This document shows, piece by piece, positions 43,308 to 51,660 of a stretch of 64,000 nt of DNA. Numbering within the stretch: position 1 is the first letter of the stretch; each line of letters opens with the position of its first letter. Source of the DNA: Sporisorium sorghi (lineage: Eukaryota; Basidiomycota; Ustilaginomycetes; Ustilaginales; Ustilaginaceae). The stretch is from positions 1 through 64,000 of the forward strand of contig JALCCG010000041.1 of assembly GCA_023212695.1 (NCBI GenBank), read 5' to 3'. The translations under genes were made by a program, and so were the position numbers. Under the pieces are notes generated by a model. The model did no database searches and had not been told where the DNA came from. It worked only from the letters and a program-made list of their open reading frames with translations.

Positions 43308-44222
43308 CTACATGAATTCGTAGAAGTAACGAATGAAATGAAAAAAGATCGGCGAGGTGTAGGTCAGGCTGTCCACCCGGCTTAAGTAGCTTTTCTTCAA
43401 CGCATCGAACCGTCCATCGTCGCCGATTAATAGATCCCGCTTCAGCACCGATACCGTCAAGCTGCCGAAGAAGCCGCTGAGGCTGATCAGCATGCCGGAT
43501 AAGAGGGCGAAGGTCGGGCTGAGCGGCGTCAGATAGGGGTAGATGAGGTAGGCGCATCCTGTTGTTGCAAGAAACGCACAGGCAAAGCCTTCCCAAGTCA
43601 GGTTGGGGTTCGATGTTGGCACGATTCTGCGTCTGCCAAAATAGAGGGAAGCGATGGTGTGCGCCACATCGTTGAGCTGTGTTAATACAACGAGAAACAG
43701 CACGAGTCCTGCTCCATACTGGGGCGACGCAAATTGGAAGTAGGCCAGGTGGCTGAGCCCGAACACCATCAGCATCAGACCCCACTGGGTCGAGCTGACG
43801 CTGCGCATGAACCCGACGGTGCCTTTGTTGATCAATCGCGGGAGCGGCAGCACCAGGAATACATAAATCGGTATGAATACAATAAACATGCCGTACCATT
43901 CGATATAGATCCAGTAGAACTGGACAGGTATGGTTAAATACGCCCACAGGAACAGTCGGCGGTCGGCTTTTCTTGTTTTGATCATGGAGAAATACTCTTT
44001 GAGCGTAAAGAAAGTAAGCACCATCAGGGATAGCAGAGAAACGACGGGATTCAGAAACGTCGCCAGGCAGAAGATGACCAGCATGCCCCACCAGGTTTTG
44101 ATGCGGAATCCTACATCGGTATAATCGATATTCGGCTGCGTCTTGCTCATCACATAATAGAGGAGCTGAATGACCGACAGGACGGAGAATATCAGGATTA
44201 AGGTTAGTATCGAGCTTTCCAT
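43308..44222 (-). CDS. Phosphatidate cytidylyltransferase-like (CdsA) membrane protein
   Basis: 304 residues with about eight membrane helices. The C-terminal part has the CTP-transferase signature: NPNLTWEGFACAF, SGFFGSLTVSVLKRD and then SYLSRVDSLTYTSPIFFHF, close to the S-x8-K/R-x-x-x-x-K-D...D-R-x-D-S pattern. CdsA makes CDP-diacylglycerol for phospholipid synthesis. Divergence from the housekeeping type and isolated position suggest a second copy, like E. coli YnbB. The ribosome site is weak. Confidence 0.82.
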   Translation of the reverse strand: MESSILTLILIFSVLSVIQLLYYVMSKTQPNIDYTDVGFRIKTWWGMLVIFCLATFLNPVVSLLSLMVLTFFTLKEYFSMIKTRKADRRLFLWAYLTIPVQFYWIYIEWYGMFIVFIPIYVFLVLPLPRLINKGTVGFMRSVSSTQWGLMLMVFGLSHLAYFQFASPQYGAGLVLFLVVLTQLNDVAHTIASLYFGRRRIVPTSNPNLTWEGFACAFLATTGCAYLIYPYLTPLSPTFALLSGMLISLSGFFGSLTVSVLKRDLLIGDDGRFDALKKSYLSRVDSLTYTSPIFFHFIRYFYEFM

Positions 44223-44329
44223 ATGCCTATCATCACCAACTTGTCACGGGTAGGATTTTTCGTTCTGCTGCAGGAATCATATGTTATTATGAAGGAATAA
44301 CTCCAAATTGATAAGGGGAAATTTCGTAA

Positions 44330-44866
44330 ATGGTAGACGATCGCTCGGTCTTTATACTGCTTACCAATACCGGAACGCTCTTTACAAAAGTCATTCAGGG
44401 CTATACGAGAGCACCTTACAATCATGCTTCGATCTCCTTTAACCGGGAGCTGTCGGAGTTATATAGCTTCGGAAGAAAGAATCCGAACAACCCGCTGAAC
44501 GGCGGGTTTGTGAAGGAGGATCTGAGGACGGGAACGTTCAGCAAGTACCCCAATACGACATGTGTCATCTATGAGCTTCGGGTGTCTGAACGCGACATCG
44601 AGAAAATGAAGCGGGTCTTGCAGGCCTTCATCCGAAAGGACAAAAAATACTTTTATAATATATTGGGTGTGCTGGGCATCGCGCTCAAGGAACCGATTGA
44701 GTTCAGCAATTCCTACTTCTGCTCGCAATTTGTGGCAGAGATTCTGCACCGATCCGGCGTCAGGCTGTGGGATAAGCTGCCTGCCCTGGTAACGCCGGAC
44801 GATTTTCGCCAAAGCGAGCGCCTGAACTTGATATATGAAGGAAAGCTAAGCGAGTACGAGGCTTGA
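44330..44866 (+). CDS. YiiX/NlpC-P60-like permuted papain-fold peptidase
   Basis: 178 residues. Permuted papain-like fold with the catalytic His in APYNHASISFNREL (about residue 32) and the catalytic Cys in SYFCSQFVAEIL (about 131). FSFGR-like strand LYSFGRKNP lies between. There is no signal peptide. Relatives hydrolyse lipid or peptide amide bonds, but substrates are mostly unknown. Starts at ATG 44330 after AAGGGGAAA, divergent from the CdsA-like gene. Confidence 0.8.
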   Translation: MVDDRSVFILLTNTGTLFTKVIQGYTRAPYNHASISFNRELSELYSFGRKNPNNPLNGGFVKEDLRTGTFSKYPNTTCVIYELRVSERDIEKMKRVLQAFIRKDKKYFYNILGVLGIALKEPIEFSNSYFCSQFVAEILHRSGVRLWDKLPALVTPDDFRQSERLNLIYEGKLSEYEA

Positions 44867-44890
44867 ACTTGGCGGCAAGTGCGCGGCCGC

Positions 44891-45040
44891 TTGCAATCCT
44901 CCTCCTACGCTCCCCTACCCGGGCATCCGAATTACGAACCGATGATGAAGGAACTGCGCAGTAGTATATTTGATCGAAATGAGCAGGAGGGCCACGTGTT
45001 TTTTGATTATGAGACGAGGGTGTATTGGGGAGAGGTTTAA
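44891..45040 (+). pseudogene. C-terminal remnant of a class I SAM-dependent methyltransferase
   Basis: An open frame without start reads LQSSSYAPLPGHPNYEPMMK and ELRSSIFDRNEQEGHVFFDY, then ETRVYWGEV and a stop. This is the usual last 45 residues of class I methyltransferases (SYxPxPGHPNYEPM...FDY-x-TRVY-G). The SAM-binding part is absent. Confidence 0.75.
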
Positions 45041-45121
45041 CAGAGTTTATTGTTTAAGCGCCGCTCGCCCGGGGTACTGGTACTACGAGTGCACCGATGA
45101 ACTAAAAAGGAGCGGATGATC

Positions 45122-45622
45122 ATGGAAGTCCATGTCAGATCTTTTTTCGTGAACGATGATGGAGAGGTCCCTAACAATCCTGAGCTGCCCGTCATTGTAT
45201 ACAATGGCGTGTTCGCGGATGACCCGAGCGGGCTGGAGGCAGCCTTTAACCGGCATCAATGGAGCGGCAGCTGGGCAGGCGGCGTATATGATTATCATCA
45301 TTATCACAGCAACACGCACGAAGTTCTGGGCGTGAGGTCCGGAAGCGCGACCGTCCTCGTGGGCGGTGACGCAGGGGAGAGGCTGGAGATTTCTTCAGGC
45401 GATGTGATTGTGCTGCCAGCAGGTACTGCACATATGAAGCTGAGCAGCAGCCCTGATTTTGAAGTGATTGGTGCTTATCCCGAAGGGAACACGCCGAATC
45501 TGAGGGAGCGGAATCCGACGGATCGCGCGCAGGCCATCCACGAAATCAGAAGTGTCCCCGTCCCGGATACCGACCCGGTATTTGGCAAGGAAGGACCGCT
45601 GCTGCATAAATGGGTGAAATGA
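45122..45622 (+). CDS. Cupin-domain protein
   Basis: 166 residues from ATG 45122 (AAGGAG 9 bases upstream; ATG 45116 also possible). Single cupin barrel: YDYHHYHSNTHEVLGVRSG gives the HxH and E ligands of motif 1, and SSGDVIVLPAGTAHMKLS gives the motif 2 His. A metal-dependent enzyme or sugar-binding regulator is possible. It resembles the YjlB type of cupin. A long GC-rich terminator hairpin ends the unit (45662-45717). Confidence 0.85.
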   Translation: MEVHVRSFFVNDDGEVPNNPELPVIVYNGVFADDPSGLEAAFNRHQWSGSWAGGVYDYHHYHSNTHEVLGVRSGSATVLVGGDAGERLEISSGDVIVLPAGTAHMKLSSSPDFEVIGAYPEGNTPNLRERNPTDRAQAIHEIRSVPVPDTDPVFGKEGPLLHKWVK

Positions 45623-45661
45623 TAAGATCGATAACCGCCGTATGGGAAGTAAAGAGATCGG

Positions 45662-45717
45662 GAGGCCGGCACTAAGACTGCGCATGCTGCGCAGGGCAGG
45701 TGCGGCCTCTTTTTTTA
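45662..45717 (+). terminator. Terminator after the cupin gene
   Basis: Outer stem AGGCCG/CGGCCT, inner stem CTGCGC/GCGCAG, ending in eight T. Confidence 0.8.
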
Positions 45718-45813
45718 TATACAGGAAATTGTAATGGAACTTGGCCCATGCTATCTTAAATAATGGAAGGTTTGGGTACATGGTTTTCAATTCTGCTAGT
45801 GGAGGTGCGGTAT

Positions 45814-46830
45814 ATGAAAGCGCTTTTTATTGGAGGGACCGGAACGATCAGCTCGGCAATCACGAAGCAGCTGCTGGAACAGGGGTGTGAGCTCTATCTG
45901 TTGAACCGGGGGAATCGAAATGACGCGCTGCCGGAGGGAGCGCATGTGCTGCAAGCTGATATTCATGATGAGGATCATGTGGCACAGCTCGTTTCGGACC
46001 TGCATTTTGACGTGGTGGCTGATTTCATCGCCTTTGAACCAGCCCATCTGGAGAGGGATTACCGCCTGTTTGAAGAGCGAACCAAGCAGTTCATTTTTAT
46101 CAGCTCGGCTTCAGCCTATCAAACGCCTTTGTCCGATTATCGCATTACCGAGGGCACGCCATTATCGAATCCGTATTGGGAATATTCCCGTAATAAAATA
46201 GCATGTGAAGACTATCTGATGAAGCAGTACCGCGAGACAGGCTTTCCGGTTACGATCGTTAGACCGAGCCATACGTATGATGAACGCTCGATACCGCTTG
46301 GTGTTCATGGCAGCAAGGGGAGCTGGCAGGTCGTGAAGCGGATGCTGGAGAATAAACCCGTTATTATTCATGGAGATGGAACATCCCTGTGGACGTTGAC
46401 GCACAACAGCGATTTTGCCAAAGGCTTCATCGGCCTGATGGGCAACATTCATGCCATTGGGGAGTCGGTGCACATTACGTCGGATGAGTCGCTCACCTGG
46501 AATCAGATTTACGGAATCATTGCGGATGCGCTTGGCGTACAGCTGAATGCGGTCCATGTGTCTTCCGAGTTCCTGGATGCCACCAGCACGCAGGATTTCC
46601 GCGGCTCGTTATGGGGTGATAAAGCCAACAGCGTTGTGTTTGATAACAGCAAGCTGAAACGGCTGGCTCCTGACTTCGTGGCAGCCATTCGCGCGGATCA
46701 GGGTATCAAGCAGACGGTGCGCCATATTCTGTCCCATCCGGAGCTGCAGCGGGAGGACGCGGAGTTTGATGAATGGTGTGACAAGGTGATCTCCGCATTG
46801 GAGAAAGCGAAGTCCCTTGTCAACGAATAG
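45814..46830 (+). CDS. NAD-dependent epimerase/dehydratase (extended SDR)
   Basis: 338 residues from ATG 45814 (GGAGGTG upstream). N-terminal Rossmann motif FIGGTGTISSAITKQL (G-x-x-G-x-x-S form), then ADIHDEDHV, FISSASAY, the catalytic-type YSRNKIACEDYL (Tyr-x-x-x-Lys) and IVRPSHTYDE. It resembles the sugar-nucleotide epimerase-like and YfcH/chloroplast CSP41-like group; the substrate is unknown. Located between the cupin gene and phnA, with its own terminator (46840-46870). Confidence 0.85.
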   Translation: MKALFIGGTGTISSAITKQLLEQGCELYLLNRGNRNDALPEGAHVLQADIHDEDHVAQLVSDLHFDVVADFIAFEPAHLERDYRLFEERTKQFIFISSASAYQTPLSDYRITEGTPLSNPYWEYSRNKIACEDYLMKQYRETGFPVTIVRPSHTYDERSIPLGVHGSKGSWQVVKRMLENKPVIIHGDGTSLWTLTHNSDFAKGFIGLMGNIHAIGESVHITSDESLTWNQIYGIIADALGVQLNAVHVSSEFLDATSTQDFRGSLWGDKANSVVFDNSKLKRLAPDFVAAIRADQGIKQTVRHILSHPELQREDAEFDEWCDKVISALEKAKSLVNE

Positions 46831-46839
46831 TGTTATCAA

Positions 46840-46870
46840 GGGCACCCCGACCGAGGGGTGTCCTTTTTTT
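46840..46870 (+). terminator. Terminator of the SDR gene
   Basis: GGGCACCCC/GGGGTGTCC (one G-T pair) and seven T. A TTGCGG-17-TATAAA promoter for the next gene starts inside the T tract. Confidence 0.85.
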
Positions 46871-46961
46871 GCGGATTTCCGTTAAGCCTTTTATAAAAGA
46901 AGGAATATGTTAGAATGGTACGATATGTTGAAACATAAACAGAACGGGAGAATATGAAATC

Positions 46962-47303
46962 ATGTCGAATTTGCCGAATTGTCCGAAATGTAACTCAGAA
47001 TATACGTATGAAGACGGGAATCTTCTGGTTTGCCCTGAATGTGCCCATGAATGGACCCTGGAGTCTGAAGCGGAGCATGACCAAGAGGCCAGGATCGTGA
47101 AAGACGCGAACGGAAATGTCCTGGTCGACGGTGACTCCGTAACGGTGATCAAAGATCTGAAAGTAAAGGGCAGCTCCTCCGTACTGAAAATAGGCACCAA
47201 GGTGAAAAATATCCGTCTGGTTGACGGCGATCACGATATCGATTGCAAAATCGACGGATTTGGCGCGATGAAATTGAAATCGGAATTTGTGAAAAAGATT
47301 TAA
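46962..47303 (+). CDS. phnA: PhnA/YjdM-type zinc-ribbon protein
   Basis: 113 residues, full length. The N-terminal zinc ribbon has CPKC (about 7-10) and CPEC (about 24-27), then the PhnA core: [40 protein letters not shown] and [20 protein letters not shown]. The family is named after the phosphonate locus but its role is not settled. The stop is followed 35 bases later by the exporter gene. Confidence 0.93.
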   Translation: MSNLPNCPKCNSEYTYEDGNLLVCPECAHEWTLESEAEHDQEARIVKDANGNVLVDGDSVTVIKDLKVKGSSSVLKIGTKVKNIRLVDGDHDIDCKIDGFGAMKLKSEFVKKI

Positions 47304-47338
47304 ATTGTGCCCGCAGTCGTGAAGAAAGCAGGTGTAAC

Positions 47339-48052
47339 GTGGATATTGTTCTGTTCGTGTTCATTATACTTGTGGCATCCATACTCCAGACCAGCACCGG
47401 GTTCGGGTTCTCCATCCTGGCGACTCCGTTTCTGCTGCTGCTATTCCAGCCGGCTGAAGCGATTCAGATCAACCTGGTTCTATCCCTTGTGATTTCAGCT
47501 GCGCTGATCGCCAAGATTCGCAAGGATATCGACTATGGCATCTTAAAAAGATTGGTCATCGGAAGCGCAGCCGGTCTGCCTGCAGGGATCATCGTGTTCT
47601 CGCTCATCGATATCGATGCTTTGAAATTAGGCGTGAGCCTCATCATTCTGGCCCTAACCGCGCTGCTGATGCTGAAGTTTAGAATCCGCCAGAACCGGGG
47701 CAGAGATTTGGCAGTGGGAGGACTATCGGGCTCTCTGACAACCAGTATTGGTATGCCAGGCCCGCCGTTACTGTTATATTTCTCCGGCACGGATACGCAG
47801 AAGGCCAAGCTTCGAGGGACAACCCTGGCCTTCTATTTGTTCATATATTCGCTCAGCCTGATCATTCAGGTGACGGTGGCGGGAACGAGCAAGACGGTCT
47901 GGATGTCCAGCGGAATCGCACTTCCCTTGGTCTTCGCCGGGCTGTTCATCGGACAACGTTTATTCAACGTCATTAACCAGCGGGTGTTTCAAATCTTCAC
48001 CTACATCATCTTAATCTTTACGGGTGTGTACATGCTGATCGAGAGCCTGTAA
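47339..48052 (+). CDS. TauE/SafE-family anion exporter
   Basis: 237 residues from GTG 47339 (AAAGCAGG upstream). Seven to eight helices. First helix with LVASILQTSTGFGFSILATP, the family hallmark in which QTxTGFGF lines the path, and a matching repeat at SLTTSIGMPGPPLLLYFSGT in the second half. TauE/SafE proteins export sulfite or organosulfonates, but the substrate here is open. It follows phnA closely and may be co-transcribed. Confidence 0.87.
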   Translation: MDIVLFVFIILVASILQTSTGFGFSILATPFLLLLFQPAEAIQINLVLSLVISAALIAKIRKDIDYGILKRLVIGSAAGLPAGIIVFSLIDIDALKLGVSLIILALTALLMLKFRIRQNRGRDLAVGGLSGSLTTSIGMPGPPLLLYFSGTDTQKAKLRGTTLAFYLFIYSLSLIIQVTVAGTSKTVWMSSGIALPLVFAGLFIGQRLFNVINQRVFQIFTYIILIFTGVYMLIESL

Positions 48053-48059
48053 TGAAGAG

Positions 48060-49175
48060 TTATCGTGCCGTGTTCTTCAGCATCGCCTCTGCGAGCAGGG
48101 GAAACAGGTTATCAAAAGCATGCGTATTGCCGTCAAATACATAACCTCCCGGATAAGCGGGATCTTGGCCCCGGAATTGGGTCATACGATCGTATAATTG
48201 CTGTGCCCAAGGGAGGTCATCCGTTTTCAGCGCGAGAATTATGGCCAGAGCGTATACAGCAGGGGACTCATAAGCCGCGTCCGGCTTGCGGGTCTCCCGG
48301 TGGTAGCGGCCAACCAGCTGTCCGTTCTGCTGAAACTCTTCCTTGAGGAAAGGTATAAGCTTCCTCGGTGGATGGTTCATCTCCGCCAGGTGAATGCCAA
48401 CGATCAGCTGGTCAATCAGATTGACCGAGGTGTCGTATTCATATTGGCCGGAGCCGATCTGAAAAGTCTTGGGATAGAAGACGCCGTCATTCGGCATATG
48501 GAACAGCAGGTCTTGGTATCGTGCATAATCCTGGCTGGACAGAATTCCGATCTGCTCCATCTCCCGCAGTGCGGATATATCTGCATAGACCAGGCTTAAC
48601 ACGGCTGGCGATTCATTCCGCTCAAAATCATGATAATCCACCAAATATCCTTTGGTTTGAGAGGAGGCCTGCAATGTCGACCCGATCCTTTTTGCCAATG
48701 GAAGATAGGACTCGTTGTTGTCCCACAGTCTGGATGCCTTCAGCAAGGCGTCCAGGATTCGCAGATCATCGCCCAGCGCATTCGTGGTTACGTCGGATCG
48801 TCCGTCCGGTCTAAGCTTCCACCGGATATAGGTCTCCTTGTTCTGGTGAAGGAAATAAGTTGTAAGCAGCTGAACGCTCTCATCGAACCTTGCCTGATCA
48901 CCGGATAGGATGGCGTACTGCATCCAGAGCCCGAGTGACTCGGATAACGCTTCTCTGCCTGCAACGATATCCGGGTGCTCTGAAGGAGCCGGCTTGAGAT
49001 AGGTAGCCAGCGTACCGTTATCGTTCCGCATATGTTCTTCGATAAACGCAGCGGTCATGTCGGGGTTCTCCCTGTTCTGAAGGATGGAATAAGTTATAAA
49101 AAAGATGCCGGTAAAAGCAAGGGTGGCGGTGATTGCAAGAATGGTTTTCTTGCGGGTCGAAAATCGCTTTGTCAT
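48060..49175 (-). CDS. GH8-like polysaccharide hydrolase, second YdaJ-type paralogue
   Basis: 371 residues, a paralogue of the protein at 16092-17195 over its whole length. A signal-anchor (TILAITATLAFTGIFFITY) is followed by a GH8-like alpha/alpha barrel: GTLATYLKPA, REALSESLGLWMQYAI, TTNALGDDLRILDALL, SLVYADISALREME and YPGGYVFDGNTHAFDNLFPL. It is not in an operon with a synthase but lies near a polysaccharide deacetylase gene on the same strand. GAGGTG precedes the ATG. It probably acts on a surface glycan. Confidence 0.8.
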   Translation of the reverse strand: MTKRFSTRKKTILAITATLAFTGIFFITYSILQNRENPDMTAAFIEEHMRNDNGTLATYLKPAPSEHPDIVAGREALSESLGLWMQYAILSGDQARFDESVQLLTTYFLHQNKETYIRWKLRPDGRSDVTTNALGDDLRILDALLKASRLWDNNESYLPLAKRIGSTLQASSQTKGYLVDYHDFERNESPAVLSLVYADISALREMEQIGILSSQDYARYQDLLFHMPNDGVFYPKTFQIGSGQYEYDTSVNLIDQLIVGIHLAEMNHPPRKLIPFLKEEFQQNGQLVGRYHRETRKPDAAYESPAVYALAIILALKTDDLPWAQQLYDRMTQFRGQDPAYPGGYVFDGNTHAFDNLFPLLAEAMLKNTAR

Positions 49176-49300
49176 AGGTTCACCTCGAACATACTATTCT
49201 ACACTTGCGTGCCAATGCCTTTAAGAAGAGCTGGGGATGGCTGCATACAGCCTTTTTTTGATTATAGCTTTGTTGATTATAAGCTTTGTTATACCCCAAA

Positions 49301-49352
49301 AAGGGCTGTACCCTGGATGTTTGAAGTACAAAACATCCAGGGTACAGCCCTT
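49301..49352 (-). terminator. Terminator of the deacetylase operon, 22-bp perfect stem
   Basis: AAGGGCTGTACCCTGGATGT plus TT, with its exact complement 8 bases away. On the minus strand the stem is followed by TTT. It lies 20 bases after the deacetylase stop. Confidence 0.85.
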
Positions 49353-49372
49353 ATGTATAAGCATAGGATCGG

Positions 49373-50650
49373 CTATTGCAAACGGACAATCTTCAAACTC
49401 TGATCCTGCAGATGCTGAATGATTCGCGGCAAGGCATCCACAACCGCCTGCGATTCGTGCAGAAGAATAATGGAGCCGGAAGCCTCGATGTGCTGGACAT
49501 AATCCAGGATTTTATCCTCGTCGCGAGTCAGCCAATCCTCAGGGTCCCGGTTCCAGAGCACCATTTTGTTGCCTTGGTGACGGCTTAATGCTTCGGTCTG
49601 GCCATCAAACGCCCCGTAAGGCGGGCGGAAGAGCACCAATTTCTCGTGCGTAATATTCTCAATGAGTTCAGCCACGCGGGTCAGTTCCATTTCCTGCTGT
49701 TTATAGGATAGGCTCGACATTTGGCTATGGGTCATGGAGTGGCTGCCGATCGAAAATCCATTGGCATGGATAGCCTGGACATAATCGGGATGTTTTTTCA
49801 CATTGGTGCCCACAAAGAAGAACGTGCCGCCCACCCCATATTTTTGCAAGATGTTCATGATATCCACGGAGTGCTTGGAGGGTCCATCATCGAATGTTAG
49901 AGCTACATAGCCTTTGGGAATGCTGAAGCTGATAAACTCATCAAGCTCCAGATATGGAACGGTGTCAGAAGGAAGATGATGATCCTCCGGCTGTTTCTCA
50001 GTTTCCTCCTCCAGCGAAGCTACGGGTTTAGCCATTATCGTATGTCGGTTCTCGGCCAGCAGCTGGATGACCGTTTCTACCTCCACCGCGGCCGTTGTTG
50101 CTTGGCGGGGCTGAATGCCACTTGGATCTGAGTAATTAAATGAACTTAATAACAACACAAAGATCAAACTCATCATGGTTGCGCTTACCAGCTTTAGCGG
50201 AAGCCGATGCCTTTTCCTTCCGGAACGTCGGGCGTCTATACCCTCCTCGGTCGGTACTGCTATGGGTTCATCAGGCTCAGATCGATACGCAGACAGGAAG
50301 GGCAAAGTATGTAAGTCATCCAAACGCCTTGCATTCTTAATCGACTCTAATTCGTTTCTGAAAGAAACCGAGCACGCGAATTGAAACCGATCACTATGAT
50401 CACGATATGTACGCGTAATTAAACCCATGTATTGCTGTTGATTTACATCCCATACGGTTTGCAAGGATAATCGGTATTTGTGAATCCCGTTGAATTCCGA
50501 CACGGCTGCTATATTCTCGATGGTATCGGTATCAGTGATCCATATTAGCTCTGCCGATTCAGTGAAGGACAGCTTGATTCGTAGACCGAAGACTTCGGAA
50601 TCCCTCTCGATAGCCAGCAGTTCAATGACTTTTCCATAGGAGTCTGACAT
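49373..50650 (-). CDS. Membrane-anchored polysaccharide deacetylase (NodB domain)
   Basis: 425 residues. A cytosolic N-terminal domain of about 150 residues of unknown type leads to one membrane helix (LKLVSATMMSLIFVLLLSS). The C-terminal NodB domain of carbohydrate esterase 4 (about 240-425) follows: ALTFDDGPS (catalytic base and metal Asp), GSHSMTHSQMS (metal His pair), RPPYGAFD, WNRDPEDW and ILLHES. Such enzymes remove N-acetyl groups from GlcNAc polymers or peptidoglycan. With the GT2/GH18 locus 10 kb away, a role in the same polymer is possible. It follows the coiled-coil gene by 41 bases. Confidence 0.87.
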   Translation of the reverse strand: MSDSYGKVIELLAIERDSEVFGLRIKLSFTESAELIWITDTDTIENIAAVSEFNGIHKYRLSLQTVWDVNQQQYMGLITRTYRDHSDRFQFACSVSFRNELESIKNARRLDDLHTLPFLSAYRSEPDEPIAVPTEEGIDARRSGRKRHRLPLKLVSATMMSLIFVLLLSSFNYSDPSGIQPRQATTAAVEVETVIQLLAENRHTIMAKPVASLEEETEKQPEDHHLPSDTVPYLELDEFISFSIPKGYVALTFDDGPSKHSVDIMNILQKYGVGGTFFFVGTNVKKHPDYVQAIHANGFSIGSHSMTHSQMSSLSYKQQEMELTRVAELIENITHEKLVLFRPPYGAFDGQTEALSRHQGNKMVLWNRDPEDWLTRDEDKILDYVQHIEASGSIILLHESQAVVDALPRIIQHLQDQSLKIVRLQ

Positions 50651-50691
50651 GAAGGCCCCCCTTTCTCTAGATGTTAGATTACGGGCTGTAT

Positions 50692-51432
50692 TTATTCAGA
50701 TGATGTGCTGGAAGCCGATGTCTTCGGTGAGAAGGAGAAGGACATTTTCTCGGTAAAATCATTGATGGTCTGCATCAGTCTGGCTTTATCATCCAGAATA
50801 TTCTGGTATTGCTCCGCGTATTTCTCGTTTGCGATCTCCAGCTCGCGGACCTTCTCTTCAAGCGAGCTGATCTTGAGCATGCTTTGATATTGTGAATGGT
50901 TAGCCTCTTCATAGAGCTTGTTATATTTGGCGGTCTCCGTTTCGAGCTGGTTGGAGAGCTTCTCGTACGCCAGGTTCGATGTCAGCTGATATTCCTTGTA
51001 GTCCTCAAGCAGCTGGTCGTAACTCATCTGTTTGTTGGTCAGCACATTCTCGAGCTCGCGGATCTCTTTGTTCTTCTCCTGAACGAGCTGATCTCTCTTG
51101 ATCTGCTCGTGCTTATACCGGTTAATCGTTTCGTTTGCGGTTAAGAGCTGGTCCTCCAAGCCTTTATTCTTATAAGACAGCAATTGGCGTTCCTTCAGCA
51201 TGTTCTCGATGGACACAATGACGTCAAGGCCGATTTTGTCCTGATTATCCTTGGAGAACAGATGTTTATTGCTTTCTGCAGCAGGCATCTCAGCCTCTAC
51301 GGAATAAGCCGTTTCCTCTTCTGCCGCTGCGGCGATCTCCTGGTATTCGGTGTTGTTCTTCTCGGGTTGGCTCTGATTCGAGCGAGCATTCTTAAACCAG
51401 ACCATACCTTTTTTTTCTGTTTCCCTGGCCAA
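50692..51432 (-). CDS. Long coiled-coil protein upstream of the deacetylase gene
   Basis: 246 residues from TTG 51432, with TAGGAGT 7 bases upstream. Residues about 80-230 are an almost continuous coiled coil (ENMLKERQLLSYKNKGLEDQ, KNKEIRELENVLTNKQ, SSLEEKVRELEIANEKYAEQ). The N-terminus is polar and the tail Ser-rich. No membrane helix. It forms an operon with the membrane deacetylase whose N-terminal domain is cytosolic, so the two may interact. No family name recognised. Confidence 0.72.
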   Translation of the reverse strand: MARETEKKGMVWFKNARSNQSQPEKNNTEYQEIAAAAEEETAYSVEAEMPAAESNKHLFSKDNQDKIGLDVIVSIENMLKERQLLSYKNKGLEDQLLTANETINRYKHEQIKRDQLVQEKNKEIRELENVLTNKQMSYDQLLEDYKEYQLTSNLAYEKLSNQLETETAKYNKLYEEANHSQYQSMLKISSLEEKVRELEIANEKYAEQYQNILDDKARLMQTINDFTEKMSFSFSPKTSASSTSSE

Positions 51433-51546
51433 AATATCAACTCCTATATATTTCAATGAATGTCATATGAGATTAGAGTAAAAGACCCTACTAATAGTCA
51501 TCGGTAAAAACACCCTAAAAACTTTGCCCTGTTCCCTTGTGAAAAC

Positions 51547-51575
51547 AAAAAAAAGCCCCACAGCGTTGTGGGGGC
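51547..51575 (-). terminator. Terminator of the GDPD gene
   Basis: On the minus strand GCCCCCACA/TGTGGGGC is followed by eight T. It lies about 85 bases after the GDPD stop. Confidence 0.9.
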
Positions 51576-51660
51576 ATGAAAGCGGCAAATCAGCCGTTCC
51601 TTATGGACGAAAGAGCGGGGACTCTGATAGAAAAAAAGGATGTGCAGATGCTGCACTCCT

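Noticed and set aside
43228..44091. 287-codon minus-strand frame overlapping the CdsA-like gene
   Set aside because: Same strand, wrong frame. The CdsA frame has membrane helices and the CTP-transferase signature; this one has neither.
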